Assembly (NCBI GenBank): GCA_021527695.1
Contig: JAKFAO010000005.1
Location: 1,488,001-1,552,000 of the forward strand
Direction of reading: 5' to 3'
Origin: Naematelia aurantialba
Lineage: Eukaryota > Basidiomycota > Tremellomycetes > Tremellales > Naemateliaceae
Length of the DNA stretch: 64,000 nt
Shown: positions 48,205 through 59,080 of the stretch, one piece after another
Numbering within the stretch: position 1 is the stretch's first letter
How the letters are laid out: every line of letters starts with the position of its first letter
Position numbers and translations under genes: made by a program
Notes under the pieces: generated by a model
What the model saw: only the letters and a program-made list of their open reading frames with translations
What the model was told of the DNA's origin: nothing
Database searches by the model: none

Positions 48205-51200
48205 TCACCTCTGCAGCCGTCGACTTGCCCTTCCCCCATCGTTCGTCCCGACTTTCCTCCCCAACAGCCTCCCCCCGGCAGCGGCACCGGCTCCGGCACC
48301 CGTACCCTGGCCCGCGCTCTCGCTCCCCCCGATTTCCATATACTTGGCGATCGTCTTTATAGAATTGTCCGTCCAGGCCGAATACGCCTCCTGCAGCCCC
48401 GCCCGTCCCTGTCTCCGCCTCCGTTCTCGCGCCGACCCCAAGCTGCCTTGGACGCTGGCTGGTTCTGTATGACCGGACGCGGACGCGGACACGGGCACGG
48501 CCGCTGGCACGGCCGCTGTCCAACGCTGCGTGTGGGGAAGTGCTTTGGCAGCTCGAGCTCGCCGTCCCCCCTTGTCGTTTCCGGCATCTTCCTTTGCCAG
48601 CGTACCCGCCTTGGATGTCTCGGCGCTATCAGATGCGTTGGTCTCGTCAAGATCGCCGAGAATGTCAAGACCATGGGCATCGTTGAAGGCGCTGGGAACG
48701 CTGGGAACGTTGGGAACGTCGGGAACGTCGGGAACGTCGGGAACGCTGTGGAGAGCAGACAAATTACGGGCCTTGACAGGGGCTCGCCGCCCCGAACGAG
48801 GCTTCACAATCGCCGCCAACCTATTCCTCTGCAATTTCGATCCAAGACCGTTCCGCTCCTTGCGCGAGAGGTTCGCTCGCACCGTCGCTGGCCGGGCAAT
48901 ATCATCTTGTGCCAGGAGATAATTCGCCAATGCGAGCTGAGACATTAGCGTCCGCAGGCGGGTCGAGATGTATGGTTCTTGAGGTTTCGGATCGACTTGT
49001 GGTGCCGATTCGTCCACCGCCGACGAGGTCAAGGCCGTCAAAGCCGTCAAAGCCGTCAAGGTTGTCGAATTTCTTGTGGGCGTCGAAATCGTCGGGCCCG
49101 TCGACGTACCTTGTTCCGAGCTCGTCTCGTTTGCTGCAGCATTGTTGCTGGCGCTCCGGCCAGGCGCTATCGGTAATGGGTCTTCGGATATACGCCTAGC
49201 ATCGGTAAGGGTATTCGCTGATGATACTGCCGCCGCCTCCTCATCAAGTACACTCCGCAAAGTTTCTGGCAGTAGGCGGGCCGACGAATTCTGCTGCAGA
49301 GCGATCCGATAACACAAAGCCGTCCTAATATCGCGCACAACGCGGCGTAGCGCATTCGACACCAGCTGCCCAGGCGAATGCCGTTGCACAAAGCGTAGGG
49401 CTGCTTCGTATTTTCCCGCTAAGAGATAAGCCTCTGTACCAGCGAGCATTGCTGGTTCGTCGAATGGGTCCAGATTCCAGTTGGTACTCGACATGCCTGT
49501 GGCGGCGGGCGATCCCAGAGGTTCCAGCTCCTCGCGTACGAGGTAGACTGCATTCTTGCCCTTCCGACCATCGATCATGAGTCGGATCATGCTGGTCACC
49601 GCCACCCTATCTAGACCCTGACTTGGATCATCCTTCCCCAACGCCCGAATCTCCTCAAAGACCTTGCGAGCGCGGCTAAATGCGCCACGCCTTCCATATG
49701 CCTCCATGAGCACCATCAGCATGCCCCGCGTCACGGGATTCGCAGTATCCCTAGCGAGTTTGAGGACCGCGCGCGCCTCGTTTAATGCACCTGCCTGTGC
49801 GTAGCCTTTGATCAGCGACAGGAGGTGTCGAGTGGTAGGCCGGAAACCTCGCTCCACAAGCTGATTCCATACGACTCTTGCTGCAGGGACTCCGCGGACA
49901 GATCGGCCCTGCCCCGCATCGTAGTGTAATCGATTCGCATAGGTCCATGCGGATCCCGACGCTCCCCGTGTCCGCAGAATATCGATCACCCAGAAGATAC
50001 TGTCGGCGAACGGGCCAGTTGGGATTAGACCGCCAGTCACGTCGCCCCCATGCTCCGAGTCGGTCGGATGACTCTGCAGGTCTGCGAAGGCCATTTGTCG
50101 GAACGACGCAGTGACCGCCGACGCCATCAACGCGTCGAGGTGCGCCACTGTTGGCTGAGCATGCTGGGCAGTTTCGAGCATACGTTTCAAGAGCTTTGCT
50201 AGGTTCGTAGGGCTGCTGTTGGGCAGCTTGCGAGCATAGTCGAGGACGATGAGGACGCTGTCTGCGTCTGCGGTGATATTCGCCTTGCGCATCAGTGTGG
50301 AGACTGCAAACACGTCGCGGGAGCCTGTTCGTCTCGTCGCAAGCTTCAACAAGGCGTTGCAAGTCTGGATGCCGACTTGGGCCGAAGGGGGCAGACTCCA
50401 TTCGATGGATCCAGGATCTGTGCGTCGTATTGCTGCCGCAACCATCGAGAAGGCTTCTTTCGCTAGACCAATTCTTCCCATGGCGCGAACCAGGATCGCA
50501 ATGACGTGATCGCCTTGGCAGAGACTCGTCGAACGAAGCATGGTCCACCAATCCTTGACATCCTGTGGAATGGGGCGCAGTGATATCAAGTGAAAAGCGA
50601 GTATGATTGTTTCGTCATCTGCCGGGATCTTGCCATTTGAAGCGCCTTCTTCCGTCCCCAGCTCGAGATCAAAGTAATCCAACAATGCCTTCGCCTCGGT
50701 CCGCTGGTATGCCGAAATTCGCATGCGGATGAGCTCGTGCAGCATCGATCGCGCGGTGCTGGCATCAAGCTGGGCGAGATTGTCGAGTATACGACGTTCT
50801 AGAGCTACGTCTAATCCAAGGCTGCGGTATCCCTGTAACGCCGCTAACAGTTGCTCGTTCTCGCCAGTTGATCCGGACGCCTTGGCTTCGTCCATGGCTT
50901 CGTTCGCTGCCGTGTAGTTTCCAGTGGCGATGTGCGCACGGACAAGGAGGTTGTACGCCACTCCTGTGGGTTGCAGTCTGGTACTGGCGAATTGAGCAAA
51001 ATGGGCGCTCACAGCGAATGGTTCTCTAATACCGACGCGAGCCGCCATCAAGGCAGTGATGATATGCTTGGTAAGGTATGAGTCTGGAAAAGCGGGCTGT
51101 TCAGCTGGGTAGAGACGGTGCGAGAACAGGTCGATGATAAGCTCCCACTGCTCGCCCTCGACAAGCTGGTCTACCAGGGCATCGATCTCCTGCAATGCTG

Positions 51201-52041
51201 GCTGACCGGATCTTGTCTGGCGCTTGATCGCCCCTGAGAGGAGTTGCTTGAGCCGTTCACCCTGGTCGAACCACGCGCATAGGACTAAGACGTAGGAGAG
51301 CCTCCGAAAGGCTTCATCCGTGACTGAAGACTTTGAGCGCAACGCGGATTGGTAGATAATGTTCTGGATGACGTCTAGCGCTCGTTTAGCGCGTACACGA
51401 GGGACCAGGCGAAATAGTGCCGCATCACGAGTATGCTCGATTCGGAGGTGAGTGTATAATGCGTCGATCGACTCCACCGGGAGGGACATGGTCTGGTCCC
51501 CATGGACCGTACCGAGAAGGGCGAAAGCCTCCAGGGCATTAGAACGTACCAGGCCGTCAAATTTGCTCGTGTCGAGGGGCTTGGCGTTCTTCCGCTCGTA
51601 TGCTTCTTGCGCTTTCCGAGCTTCCCACGTGTGCATTGATGACCAGACATGGTGCAGTTGAGGGGGCGGATTGCTTCGGCGATTATCACGCCTGACGCCG
51701 TGCGCAGCGTTGGCAGCGTGATCCAGTGTAGCGTAGGCACTAATATTTGGTACGTCCTCTTGAGATTGCCGGTCATCCCAGTCTTGATCGTCCTCAGCCG
51801 CAGCCACCGACGCCGCCGTTCGAAACAGAGCTAGCGCCGACGGGGCGGCTCTCTTTCCTGTTCTGCCCATCCACTCCGCGCCGCCGGACCGAGAGAAATA
51901 GGCGTATGTCCAGAGATAGGCGGTTCGAGCTTGGGCCTGACGTGAAGACTCTGCGTGTGGGCAGGCGAGGAGAGAAGCAAAGGGAATGGGGTACCGGGTG
52001 ATGAATGCGCGAGAGCACTCATACCGTATCGAACGTATCAT
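48205..52041 (-). CDS. Mitochondrial pentatricopeptide-repeat (PPR) protein, 1278 residues
   Basis: A single uninterrupted frame of 1278 codons, notable among intron-rich neighbours. The N terminus (MIRSIRYECSRAFITRYPIP) is basic and fits a mitochondrial presequence. The body has repeated helix pairs of PPR type, for example VAYNLLVRAHIATGNYTAAN, RHLLSLIKGYAQAGALNEAR and RGMLMVLMEAYGRRGAFSRA followed by RKVFEEIRALG, so RNA binding in mitochondrial expression is likely. The last 250 residues are low in complexity with two coding microsatellites: an LTA repeat (49028-49066) and a VPD/VPN repeat (48690-48745). A later in-frame Met at residue 58 is an alternative start. I cannot assign it to a named PPR protein. 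Head to head with NPT1 over 302 bp. Confidence 0.8.
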   Translation of the reverse strand: MIRSIRYECSRAFITRYPIPFASLLACPHAESSRQAQARTAYLWTYAYFSRSGGAEWMGRTGKRAAPSALALFRTAASVAAAEDDQDWDDRQSQEDVPNISAYATLDHAANAAHGVRRDNRRSNPPPQLHHVWSSMHTWEARKAQEAYERKNAKPLDTSKFDGLVRSNALEAFALLGTVHGDQTMSLPVESIDALYTHLRIEHTRDAALFRLVPRVRAKRALDVIQNIIYQSALRSKSSVTDEAFRRLSYVLVLCAWFDQGERLKQLLSGAIKRQTRSGQPALQEIDALVDQLVEGEQWELIIDLFSHRLYPAEQPAFPDSYLTKHIITALMAARVGIREPFAVSAHFAQFASTRLQPTGVAYNLLVRAHIATGNYTAANEAMDEAKASGSTGENEQLLAALQGYRSLGLDVALERRILDNLAQLDASTARSMLHELIRMRISAYQRTEAKALLDYFDLELGTEEGASNGKIPADDETIILAFHLISLRPIPQDVKDWWTMLRSTSLCQGDHVIAILVRAMGRIGLAKEAFSMVAAAIRRTDPGSIEWSLPPSAQVGIQTCNALLKLATRRTGSRDVFAVSTLMRKANITADADSVLIVLDYARKLPNSSPTNLAKLLKRMLETAQHAQPTVAHLDALMASAVTASFRQMAFADLQSHPTDSEHGGDVTGGLIPTGPFADSIFWVIDILRTRGASGSAWTYANRLHYDAGQGRSVRGVPAARVVWNQLVERGFRPTTRHLLSLIKGYAQAGALNEARAVLKLARDTANPVTRGMLMVLMEAYGRRGAFSRARKVFEEIRALGKDDPSQGLDRVAVTSMIRLMIDGRKGKNAVYLVREELEPLGSPAATGMSSTNWNLDPFDEPAMLAGTEAYLLAGKYEAALRFVQRHSPGQLVSNALRRVVRDIRTALCYRIALQQNSSARLLPETLRSVLDEEAAAVSSANTLTDARRISEDPLPIAPGRSASNNAAANETSSEQGTSTGPTISTPTRNSTTLTALTALTALTSSAVDESAPQVDPKPQEPYISTRLRTLMSQLALANYLLAQDDIARPATVRANLSRKERNGLGSKLQRNRLAAIVKPRSGRRAPVKARNLSALHSVPDVPDVPDVPNVPSVPSAFNDAHGLDILGDLDETNASDSAETSKAGTLAKEDAGNDKGGRRARAAKALPHTQRWTAAVPAAVPVSASASGHTEPASVQGSLGSARERRRRQGRAGLQEAYSAWTDNSIKTIAKYMEIGGSESAGQGTGAGAGAAAGGRLLGRKVGTNDGGRASRRLQR

Positions 52042-52343
52042 GAAACCAGGATATCATCTGCTGCGGTTCAGCACTCCTGGACTTCCCAGCTATCTGAGGT
52101 TGATGGGAGTACTCACAAGGAGTCGAGCTTCTTTGCGCCTACTGGAAGCATCTCCTCGAGCAGAAGACAATCAGTTTGTAGGCTCAAAGCATCTCGTTCC
52201 GATGTCCCATAATGTTTCCCGGCCGCTTAAGTTGGGGCTCGAATAAGTGTGCCTGAAGAATGTGGAGGGCGTTGTCTACCGAGTCCAAAGTCATTCACCA
52301 CCTTTGTTGTCTTGTTTCTTTACGACTTGGATCACTGGTCAGC
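52042..52343. promoter_or_regulatory. Shared upstream region of PPR gene and NPT1
   Basis: 302 bp between divergent starts; no recognised element. Confidence 0.45.
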
Positions 52344-54546
52344 ATGGTGTCGGTCGACGCTACCTCGATACCAGCGAGCGAGGTAGAGATACCATTCAGC
52401 ATACTTGATACCGACCTGTACAAGGTATGGTTTGGGTGTCATGGAAGACTGACCAGATTGGCTGACGACGGCAGCTATCCATGCAGAATGCCGTGTTGCG
52501 CTTCTTTCCCGATGCGCAAGTGGTCATCAAGTTCACCAACCGAGCTCCGGAGATGCTCTTCAGTCGGACATCTTTCGAATGGATAGAAGAACATGTCAAC
52601 CGTACGTCCAGCGTGTCACTCGCCCATCGGAAAATAGCCATCGGGAATTGCTGGTATACATAACATGCCGTCTGCATTCGAGTGTAGCTGGTAGCTGATC
52701 GGGTTTTCTCCGGCAGGCTTATCAAACTTACATCTGCAGCCAAACGAGCGTGATTTCCTATCGAGAGCCTGTCCGTATTTCCCGTCCTCATACCTCGACT
52801 TTCTCGAGGGACTCAGACTCTGCCCAAAGGAACAGGTGCGGATGACCTTCCTACCCAAGTCGGAGCAAGATGGAGAAGAAATTGGCGAGATGCAGTGCGT
52901 GATTGAGGGTCCGTGGCGGGAATGTATCCTCTACGAGGTGCCCATCATGTCGATCGGTGGGTGTCTTCTATCGCCCCCGCCTAGCCCTAGTCCGGGCAAA
53001 TGATCGATGGCTTATGGTGCATGGCTGACGGTTAGTGGGCAGTCTGTGAAGGGTATTTCAAGTTTGTCGATACCGACTGGAATCTTGATGGTCAAGTTGG
53101 CGAGTTCTCCGTTTACTACCATGCTGTACAACACTGTGACCTCCTGGCGGCTCATCGGTGTCCTGTCGATGTGAAGAGTACCACCGGTGCCCAAGCTGAT
53201 GCCCGCAGAACAAGCAAAACGCAAAGCAAGGACGCTATTATCCCCCCCAGGCGGTATCTCCCCACTCAACTTCTCGGAATTTGGCACGCGCCGCCGTCGA
53301 AGTTTTCAGACCATGGACCTGGTTATGCAAGGGCTGGTGCAGGGGTTCGAAGAGTATAAGAGGGAAGGGGGACGGGGTGGAGCATTGGCTGGGACCAGTA
53401 ATGTTGGTCTGTCATGCTTCGTCGCGGCGCCCTCGTCACTTCCACTGCGTCGCGTTCGAATTTCTAAACATTTCAAACGTCCAAATTTCCACACATCCAT
53501 CTTTCCACACATCCATCTTTCCACACGTCCTCCTTCCACACGCCCAACCTTCAGAGGTCCATCCTTCCACATGTCATCCTCCCACAGGCCCATGCTTTCA
53601 CACTCCATACTTCCATACTTCCACATCTCTGCACTCATGGCTTACCAGCCCAGGTCTATTTCGCCATGAAGTACAATCTCAATCCGATCGGCACTATCGC
53701 CCACGAGTGGATCATGGCCATCGGCGCTGTGTATGGCTACAAAGGCGCCAACGGACGTGCCATGGATATGTGGGAGGAAGGTGAGCCTCATGTCCTTTGC
53801 GATCTGGACGTGTCATGGCCGATCAATGCACAAGACGCTGAAGCTAGCTTGCAGTGTACCCTAGAGGACCCCAGGCGGCACCACTGACGATGCTCACTGA
53901 TACGTTTACGGCACAGGCTTTCTTTGTCGACTTTGTTGCCGATCCAGCTAGGGCGTTGAGATGGACGACGCTCCGCCAAGATTCGGGCGATGCCATGGCC
54001 TTTGTCAGGCAGGCAAAAGACGTGTGGGCCAAGGTGGAGAGTCTGAGTGCGAGGCAAAATGGGGATGGCAGTGGGGCGGGGGGTGGCACGGGACAAGGGG
54101 CAGTAACGAGACGGGTCATCTTTAGTGATGGATTGGATGTGGATAGAGCTCTGGCACTGCAGAAGGGATGCGACGAGCTGGGTATCGGAGGTGCGTGTTC
54201 TGTGCGATGAGAGATTTCATTCTCAATATCCTAACAAAAGAAAGAGAGAGAGCTGACTGTAACAGCTGCATTTGGGATCGGCACGTTCATGGCGAACGAT
54301 TTCCACAAAGCAAGCGATCCCAGCCAGATATCCAAACCGCTGAATATCGTCATCAAGCTCAACCAGATCGACGGCCGCGACTGCGTCAAGCTATCCGACG
54401 ATAAAAGCAAGGTGGGAGCATGCTTTTCATGCTTGATTCATTGAGACTGACGATGCATGCAGTATACTGGGAACCTTGAGGAGGTCAAACGCGTCCAGCG
54501 GGAACTTGGGCTTCCGGCGGAACACGAGGGGCAGAGGCAAGGATGA
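52344..54546 (+). CDS. NPT1: Nicotinate phosphoribosyltransferase
   Basis: NAD salvage enzyme joining nicotinate and PRPP with ATP to form nicotinate mononucleotide. Exon 1 is 52344-52424, exon 2 52475-52601, exon 3 from 52717. Motifs: FSILDTDLYKLSMQNAVLRF, KFTNRAPEMLF, ILYEVPIMSIVCEGYFKFVD, the active-site FSEFGTRRRRSFQTMDLVMQ, TSNVYFAMKYNLNPIGTIAH (histidine next to EW), APLTMLTDTFTAQAFF, LRQDSGDAMAFV, RRVIFSDGLDVDRAL and GIGTFMANDFHKASDPSQIS. The end is PAEHEGQRQG. The intron at about 53402-53657 begins GTTGGT and is repetitive. One exon end at about 53088 uses GTCAAG. Downstream of the stop a TGGAGACGC repeat follows. Confidence 0.94.
53484..53625. repeat. 16-bp minisatellite in an NPT1 intron
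   Basis: Copies of TTTCCACACATCCATC, near-exact at first and then drifting (CTTCCACACGCCCAAC, CTTCCACATGTCATCC), fill most of this intron. Confidence 0.85.
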
Positions 54547-56022
54547 GGTGGCGAGGCGACTGCAAGAGGTGATGATGGCAAGAAGGATGGGGCTGACTGG
54601 AGATGCAGACTGGAGACGCGACTGGAGACGCAGACGCAAACTGGAGGCAGGAGACACAGACTCAGACGCTCGCAGAAGACGGAGCAGATAGGAGCCAGCC
54701 GACAGGAGACGGAACATATCGGACGAGGAAGACAAGGAAACTGTAATACAAGGACGAGATGTCGGGCGCTCACCCGGTTACGGAGCACTGGTTGCACCCG
54801 GAGGTCTCCCACCCGTCTTGTGGGTATATTTACGCGTGGTAGAATCCATATACTTTAGATAAGCGGTCCGCTAGCAGTGGATATCTTCCGGCGCGGCGAT
54901 TCGGGATGGCGGAGACGTACTTGTAAAGTGGCGGCTGGGGAAACCTATTCTAGCCAAGATCGATGCATCATACCATGGCAGGCAGCTGGGTAGGCGGCGA
55001 GTGGTTCCGCTGTAGGGAGTGGTGGTATGCAGCTATCCATGGGAGTGACTACCATTCAGCGATGCAGAGGGATCATCTGCTTGACCTCTCCCGCATTGGC
55101 AGTGATGGTGTGGACTGACCGAACAGTCATCGGTAGCTCGATCCGTCATGCCGTCGCATAATTTGCCTCCGGCCAGATCGGCTGGAACCGAAGCACGGGG
55201 AACAGATAACAAGTCTCTTCTTTCCCCGAATTCGCCTCCTCTGCTCCTCTGCGCCTCTGCTCCTCTGTTGCTTCCCTGTCTCCTCTTAGTCCTATTCTTC
55301 TCCTCTCCATGCGTCTCTCTGCAGCAAAGAGATCGACCCATAAGGGTCCATTCAGCGCGTGTCCGATGGACCGCCACGAGCGGGCAGGGGCTCGGGCGGG
55401 ACTGACAGCTCCCATTGGCTGCTGACTAAGAGTTTACCCCGATAAAGCACCACCTGCTGTGCTCTTCCGCATGTCTCCAGTGTTCGGGCATTTTCAACCA
55501 CCGGGCCCATCGATTGTAGCCCAGTGTGAAGGTGAGGGGATTCGGTAACGGCTGCCTATGTGGCTGTCCGCCAGGCCCGAGAGTCCAAGGCCGATCCTGC
55601 CGGCGCAGACTGGCGAGGGGTCCAAGGGAGACACGAGAGGAGACACTAGGGAAGAGGAAGAGGACGACGCCTGGAGACAGAGACAGGCAGGCTGTAGCCG
55701 AAATACCACCGGCGCGTACCGCAACCCACCACTGCCGAATACCAAAAGATCTAGAGGATTTCAACAGACGGAACGAGAAACCGACGAACGGCAGGCTTTC
55801 GCGAGCGTCAGCGTGACGAGTCTGGAATATATATGTATATGCAGTGTAAAACACGCTAGCAGCACATCGCATCTCATCGCACCGCACCCCGTCGCATCAC
55901 ACCGCTGCATACCGGATCCAACGTGGACGCACAACCCACAACCCACAATCCAAGATTATCGGGCACCATCCCGCCCTACGCAGTCAGCGTGCTCAAGCTC
56001 GTACGGAACAAGCCGCACAACG
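54547..56022. other. 1.48 kb intergenic region
   Basis: Starts with a degenerate ACTGGAGACGC repeat (about 54595-54670), the continuation of purine-rich sequence after the NPT1 stop. A pyrimidine-rich stretch lies at 55230-55330 (TCTGCTCCTCTGCGCCTC repeats). The last part, including CATCGCATCTCATCGCACCG at 55865-55884, probably is promoter and 5' UTR of the transporter. No supported gene or tRNA. Confidence 0.5.
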
Positions 56023-58191
56023 ATGGGCGAGTACGAAGAGAAGAAGGGGGAGGCCGTGACCTACGTCGGGGCCGAGGGCGTCGATCACCACCCTCACGCA
56101 GGTGACGACGAGTTTGGTGAGTACGCACTGCGAGTGTTCTCGTTCGCCCGTCGTTGGCTCGCGTTTCCGCATCCTCCTTCCCGTTCTTCCCTTCGTTGCT
56201 TTCTTTTCTGTTCACCACTTGCCCCTTCCCCACGACTTGTCGAGGACTCGCCGAGTGACTCGGCAAGAGCGATGCTGCATTGAAAAATCCTGTCTCGCGC
56301 GGCCGAGTTAACACCCCCCAGAGGTGTTCAAACACGTTGAAGGCGGCGTCAACTACCGCACAGTCGGATGGTTCCGCGCCGCCGTCATCTTCCTCAAGGT
56401 CATCTTCGCCACGGGTGTACTCTCGATCCCAAGTGCCATGGTCTCGCTTGGCGCAATCGGCGGCGCGCTCAACGTCATTGGCTGGGGCGTTATCAACACC
56501 TGTAAGTCGGTTCTCCAGCCACTGGCATGGCGTGGTGTCGACGTGGAAGAAAATTGCGCTGACGATGGTTAGATACCGCAGTTGTTCTGGGTCGATTCCG
56601 AAACAGGCATGCTGGGTGCCACACGGTCGCTGACATGGCTAGTGAGTCTAGTCTCTATTGTCAAGTAACAAGCAGCAGCTGACAGCTGTAGACTACGTCG
56701 GCGGGCCCATCTTCCGCGAAACCGTCGGCGCACTTTACCTGGTCGCCTATGTCCTCTGTGCAGGCTCGGGCATTCTCGGTGTCTCGATCGGCATCAACGC
56801 GCTTTCCGACCACGCAGCTTGCTCTGTTTGGTGGAGCTTTATCGCTACGGTCTGTGTTGCGGCTATGGCCAGTTTCCCAAAATTCCATCAGATTGGATGG
56901 TTGACATGGGCCGTGAGTCATCCGTCGCGGATCCCGCTTTCCAAACTTGTCCTACCAGACTTATGTTCGTCAAGGGCCCAAACTGACCTCCCCAGGGCTT
57001 CCTCTCCATTTTCACGGCCGTCTTCATCGTCGTCATTGGTGTCACCACCCGGGACAGGCCTTACGCCGCCCCGGCCACGGGCGACTACGATCTCGGATAC
57101 TACGTCGTTCCTCCAGTTGGCGCCACCTTTATTGCGGGCGTGACTGCATCCGTCACTATCTTCGGTGGGCGCCTAACCTCTACAACCAATTCGGTGATGC
57201 TGACGTGTCCACAGTGTCCTCCGCCGGCACTAGCGCCTTTATCCCTGTCATCTCAGAGATGAGGCGGCCCCAAGACTTCCGAAAGGCGCTCTTGACCTGC
57301 ATGATTTTTGTCAATGCGTGCTACCTCACGTGAGTATCTCGTCAATTCGTCGGGCACTAGTGTTTTCCGCTGACTTTCGAAAGCTTCTCCCTCGTTGTGT
57401 ACCGATGGTGTGGCCAATACGTCGCATCTCCTTCCCTTGGTGTAAGTTTACCTTTACTATACCCCTCGTAGGACGTCTCCTCTGGGACTGTCGGGCCTTC
57501 TCTAGTGTCGTCCTCTTCTTTTACAAGAGAAAATTCTTCGTTTGGGCAGCGCTGACAACGCCAAGTCTGCTGGCGCGACCATCGAAAAGGTCTCGTACGG
57601 TATCGGTCTTCTCGGTCTTGCCGTCTCGGGCGTCATTTACGCGCACGTTGGCGCAAAGTACCTCTTTGTGCGCATTCTGCGCAACTCGGTCCACTTGCAG
57701 CAGAAGACTACAATCCACTGGATCACCTGGCTCGGATGTACTTTTGGCCTGTGCTCGATCAGTTTCATCCTGGCCGAGGCAGTGCCGATCTTCAACTACC
57801 TCATTGTGAGTGTACCCAATGGCCCTACCCGGTCCATTCTTCCATCTGTGTTTTCACTGCATATCTACCTGGTCGTACCTCATCAACCGTTTCTTCTTGC
57901 TGCTCTGCCACTCTACGCATACTTTGCTGACTTGTCTAGGCGCTCACTGGATCCATCTGCTTCGCACCCATGGCGCTCATGCTCCCCGCCGTGTTCTACT
58001 TCTACGACGACCGTGACAAGATCCGTACCGGCACGGCGCTCGAGAAATTCGAGTGGGTGTGCAACGTCTTCATCTTCTTGATCGGCGCATTCTTCCTTGG
58101 CAGCGGTACCTACTCGGTCGCGATGAGCATCAAGGATGCCTATGCCGACGGCGAGATTGGCGGTGCCTTCAGCTGCGCCGACAATGCCTAA
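56023..58191 (+). CDS. Amino acid transporter, AAAP family (MTR-like)
   Basis: Multi-spanning plasma-membrane permease for neutral or aromatic amino acids, by analogy with Neurospora MTR-type proteins. The start MGEYEEKKGEAVTYVG precedes an acidic-His N terminus. Helix regions: YRTVGWFRAAVIFLKVIFAT with GVLSIPSAMVSLGAIGGALN, ETVGALYLVAYVLCAGSGIL, FLSIFTAVFIVVIGVTTRD, VSSAGTSAFIPVISEMRRPQ (family-typical), KALLTCMIFVNACYLTFSLV, SYGIGLLGLAVSGVIYAHV, WITWLGCTFGLCSISFILAE, GSICFAPMALMLPAVFYF and FIFLIGAFFLGSGTYSV. That gives about eleven helices. Exon 1 ends after DDEF and exon 2 starts at 56322. Several introns of 40-130 nt; borders partly approximate. The C terminus is short (GAFSCADNA). Confidence 0.88.
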
Positions 58192-59080
58192 ACGGTCGAT
58201 CTAATATCGCGTTTGGACTTGGCGGTGTGTTAGATTACTTATATATCATACTTTACCATATATGTCTTGGCGGTGAGACGGGCGCAGTACGTGCCGACGG
58301 TTGAGGATTGACGGTTTTGGCTTCGATGTGGGGCTGGGGAGATCGTGATCGGGTTAAGTATCGGCGGTGCAGCAGGGAAGTTGTCGGGTCAATACAGTTG
58401 TTGTGTCAGTCGATACGGGTCTTTGGTTAACAGAAGGAATTGAGAAGCTAGATTACTACGGAACCTGAACGGTTGTTGGAATGCACCACTTATACCTGCG
58501 GGCAGGAATACTCTGATCATGCGACTGTCGTCTCTCGTTCTGCGATACGTTCGGCGCTACCTGTGTCTCTCTCGACGCTGGCTGTCAGTAAGCTTTTGAA
58601 TGTTGCCATGCTGCTACTACTGCCCTATGAAGATTGTCATGCAGCGGCAAGGCCATTTGTTCCTTCGCTGATCAGACGAATGCATTTGCTCGCATACCGT
58701 GTCGGAACCTGATGGCCTTCTCACGCACTGGGGACTGCAGTGACTGTCGCCATTCACGACTCCCGAGTCCATGAGGCGTGAGATGCTTATTATCTTGTGC
58801 AGAAGGCGTCCTTGGTCAACGCATACTTGGATGCTTGCGTTCCCACCGATTCCTCCTATACACTCCCTGCACTTTATCCGATCCCCACCTTAATCGGACA
58901 CGTCCACCGCGCCTGCGCAAGAGGTAAATCATGAGAGAGCAATAATAATCTCATGATCTTCTCAGTCTAGTTGGTCGAGCAGTCCAACGTAGTCGAAGAG
59001 TGTTGCTTGACCCTTGTCCCATTTGTCGCTGTCCCACCCCGCCTGTGCCCAGCTCCCGGCTGCGGTCAAGTACCCGACCG
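58192..59080. other. Intergenic region between transporter and SEC7
   Basis: 889 bp. A 79-codon frame at 58473-58712 has no recognisable feature. AATAATAATC at 58940 and otherwise unremarkable sequence; expected to hold the transporter 3' UTR and the SEC7 promoter. Confidence 0.5.

Noticed and set aside
51794..52018. Alternative presequence-like frame (MLSRIHHPVPH) in front of the PPR gene
   Set aside because: It looks like a mitochondrial presequence but is in another frame; no intron clearly links it to the PPR frame, whose own N terminus is adequate.
58473..58712. 79-codon frame between the transporter and SEC7
   Set aside because: No domain, no splice partner, unremarkable composition.
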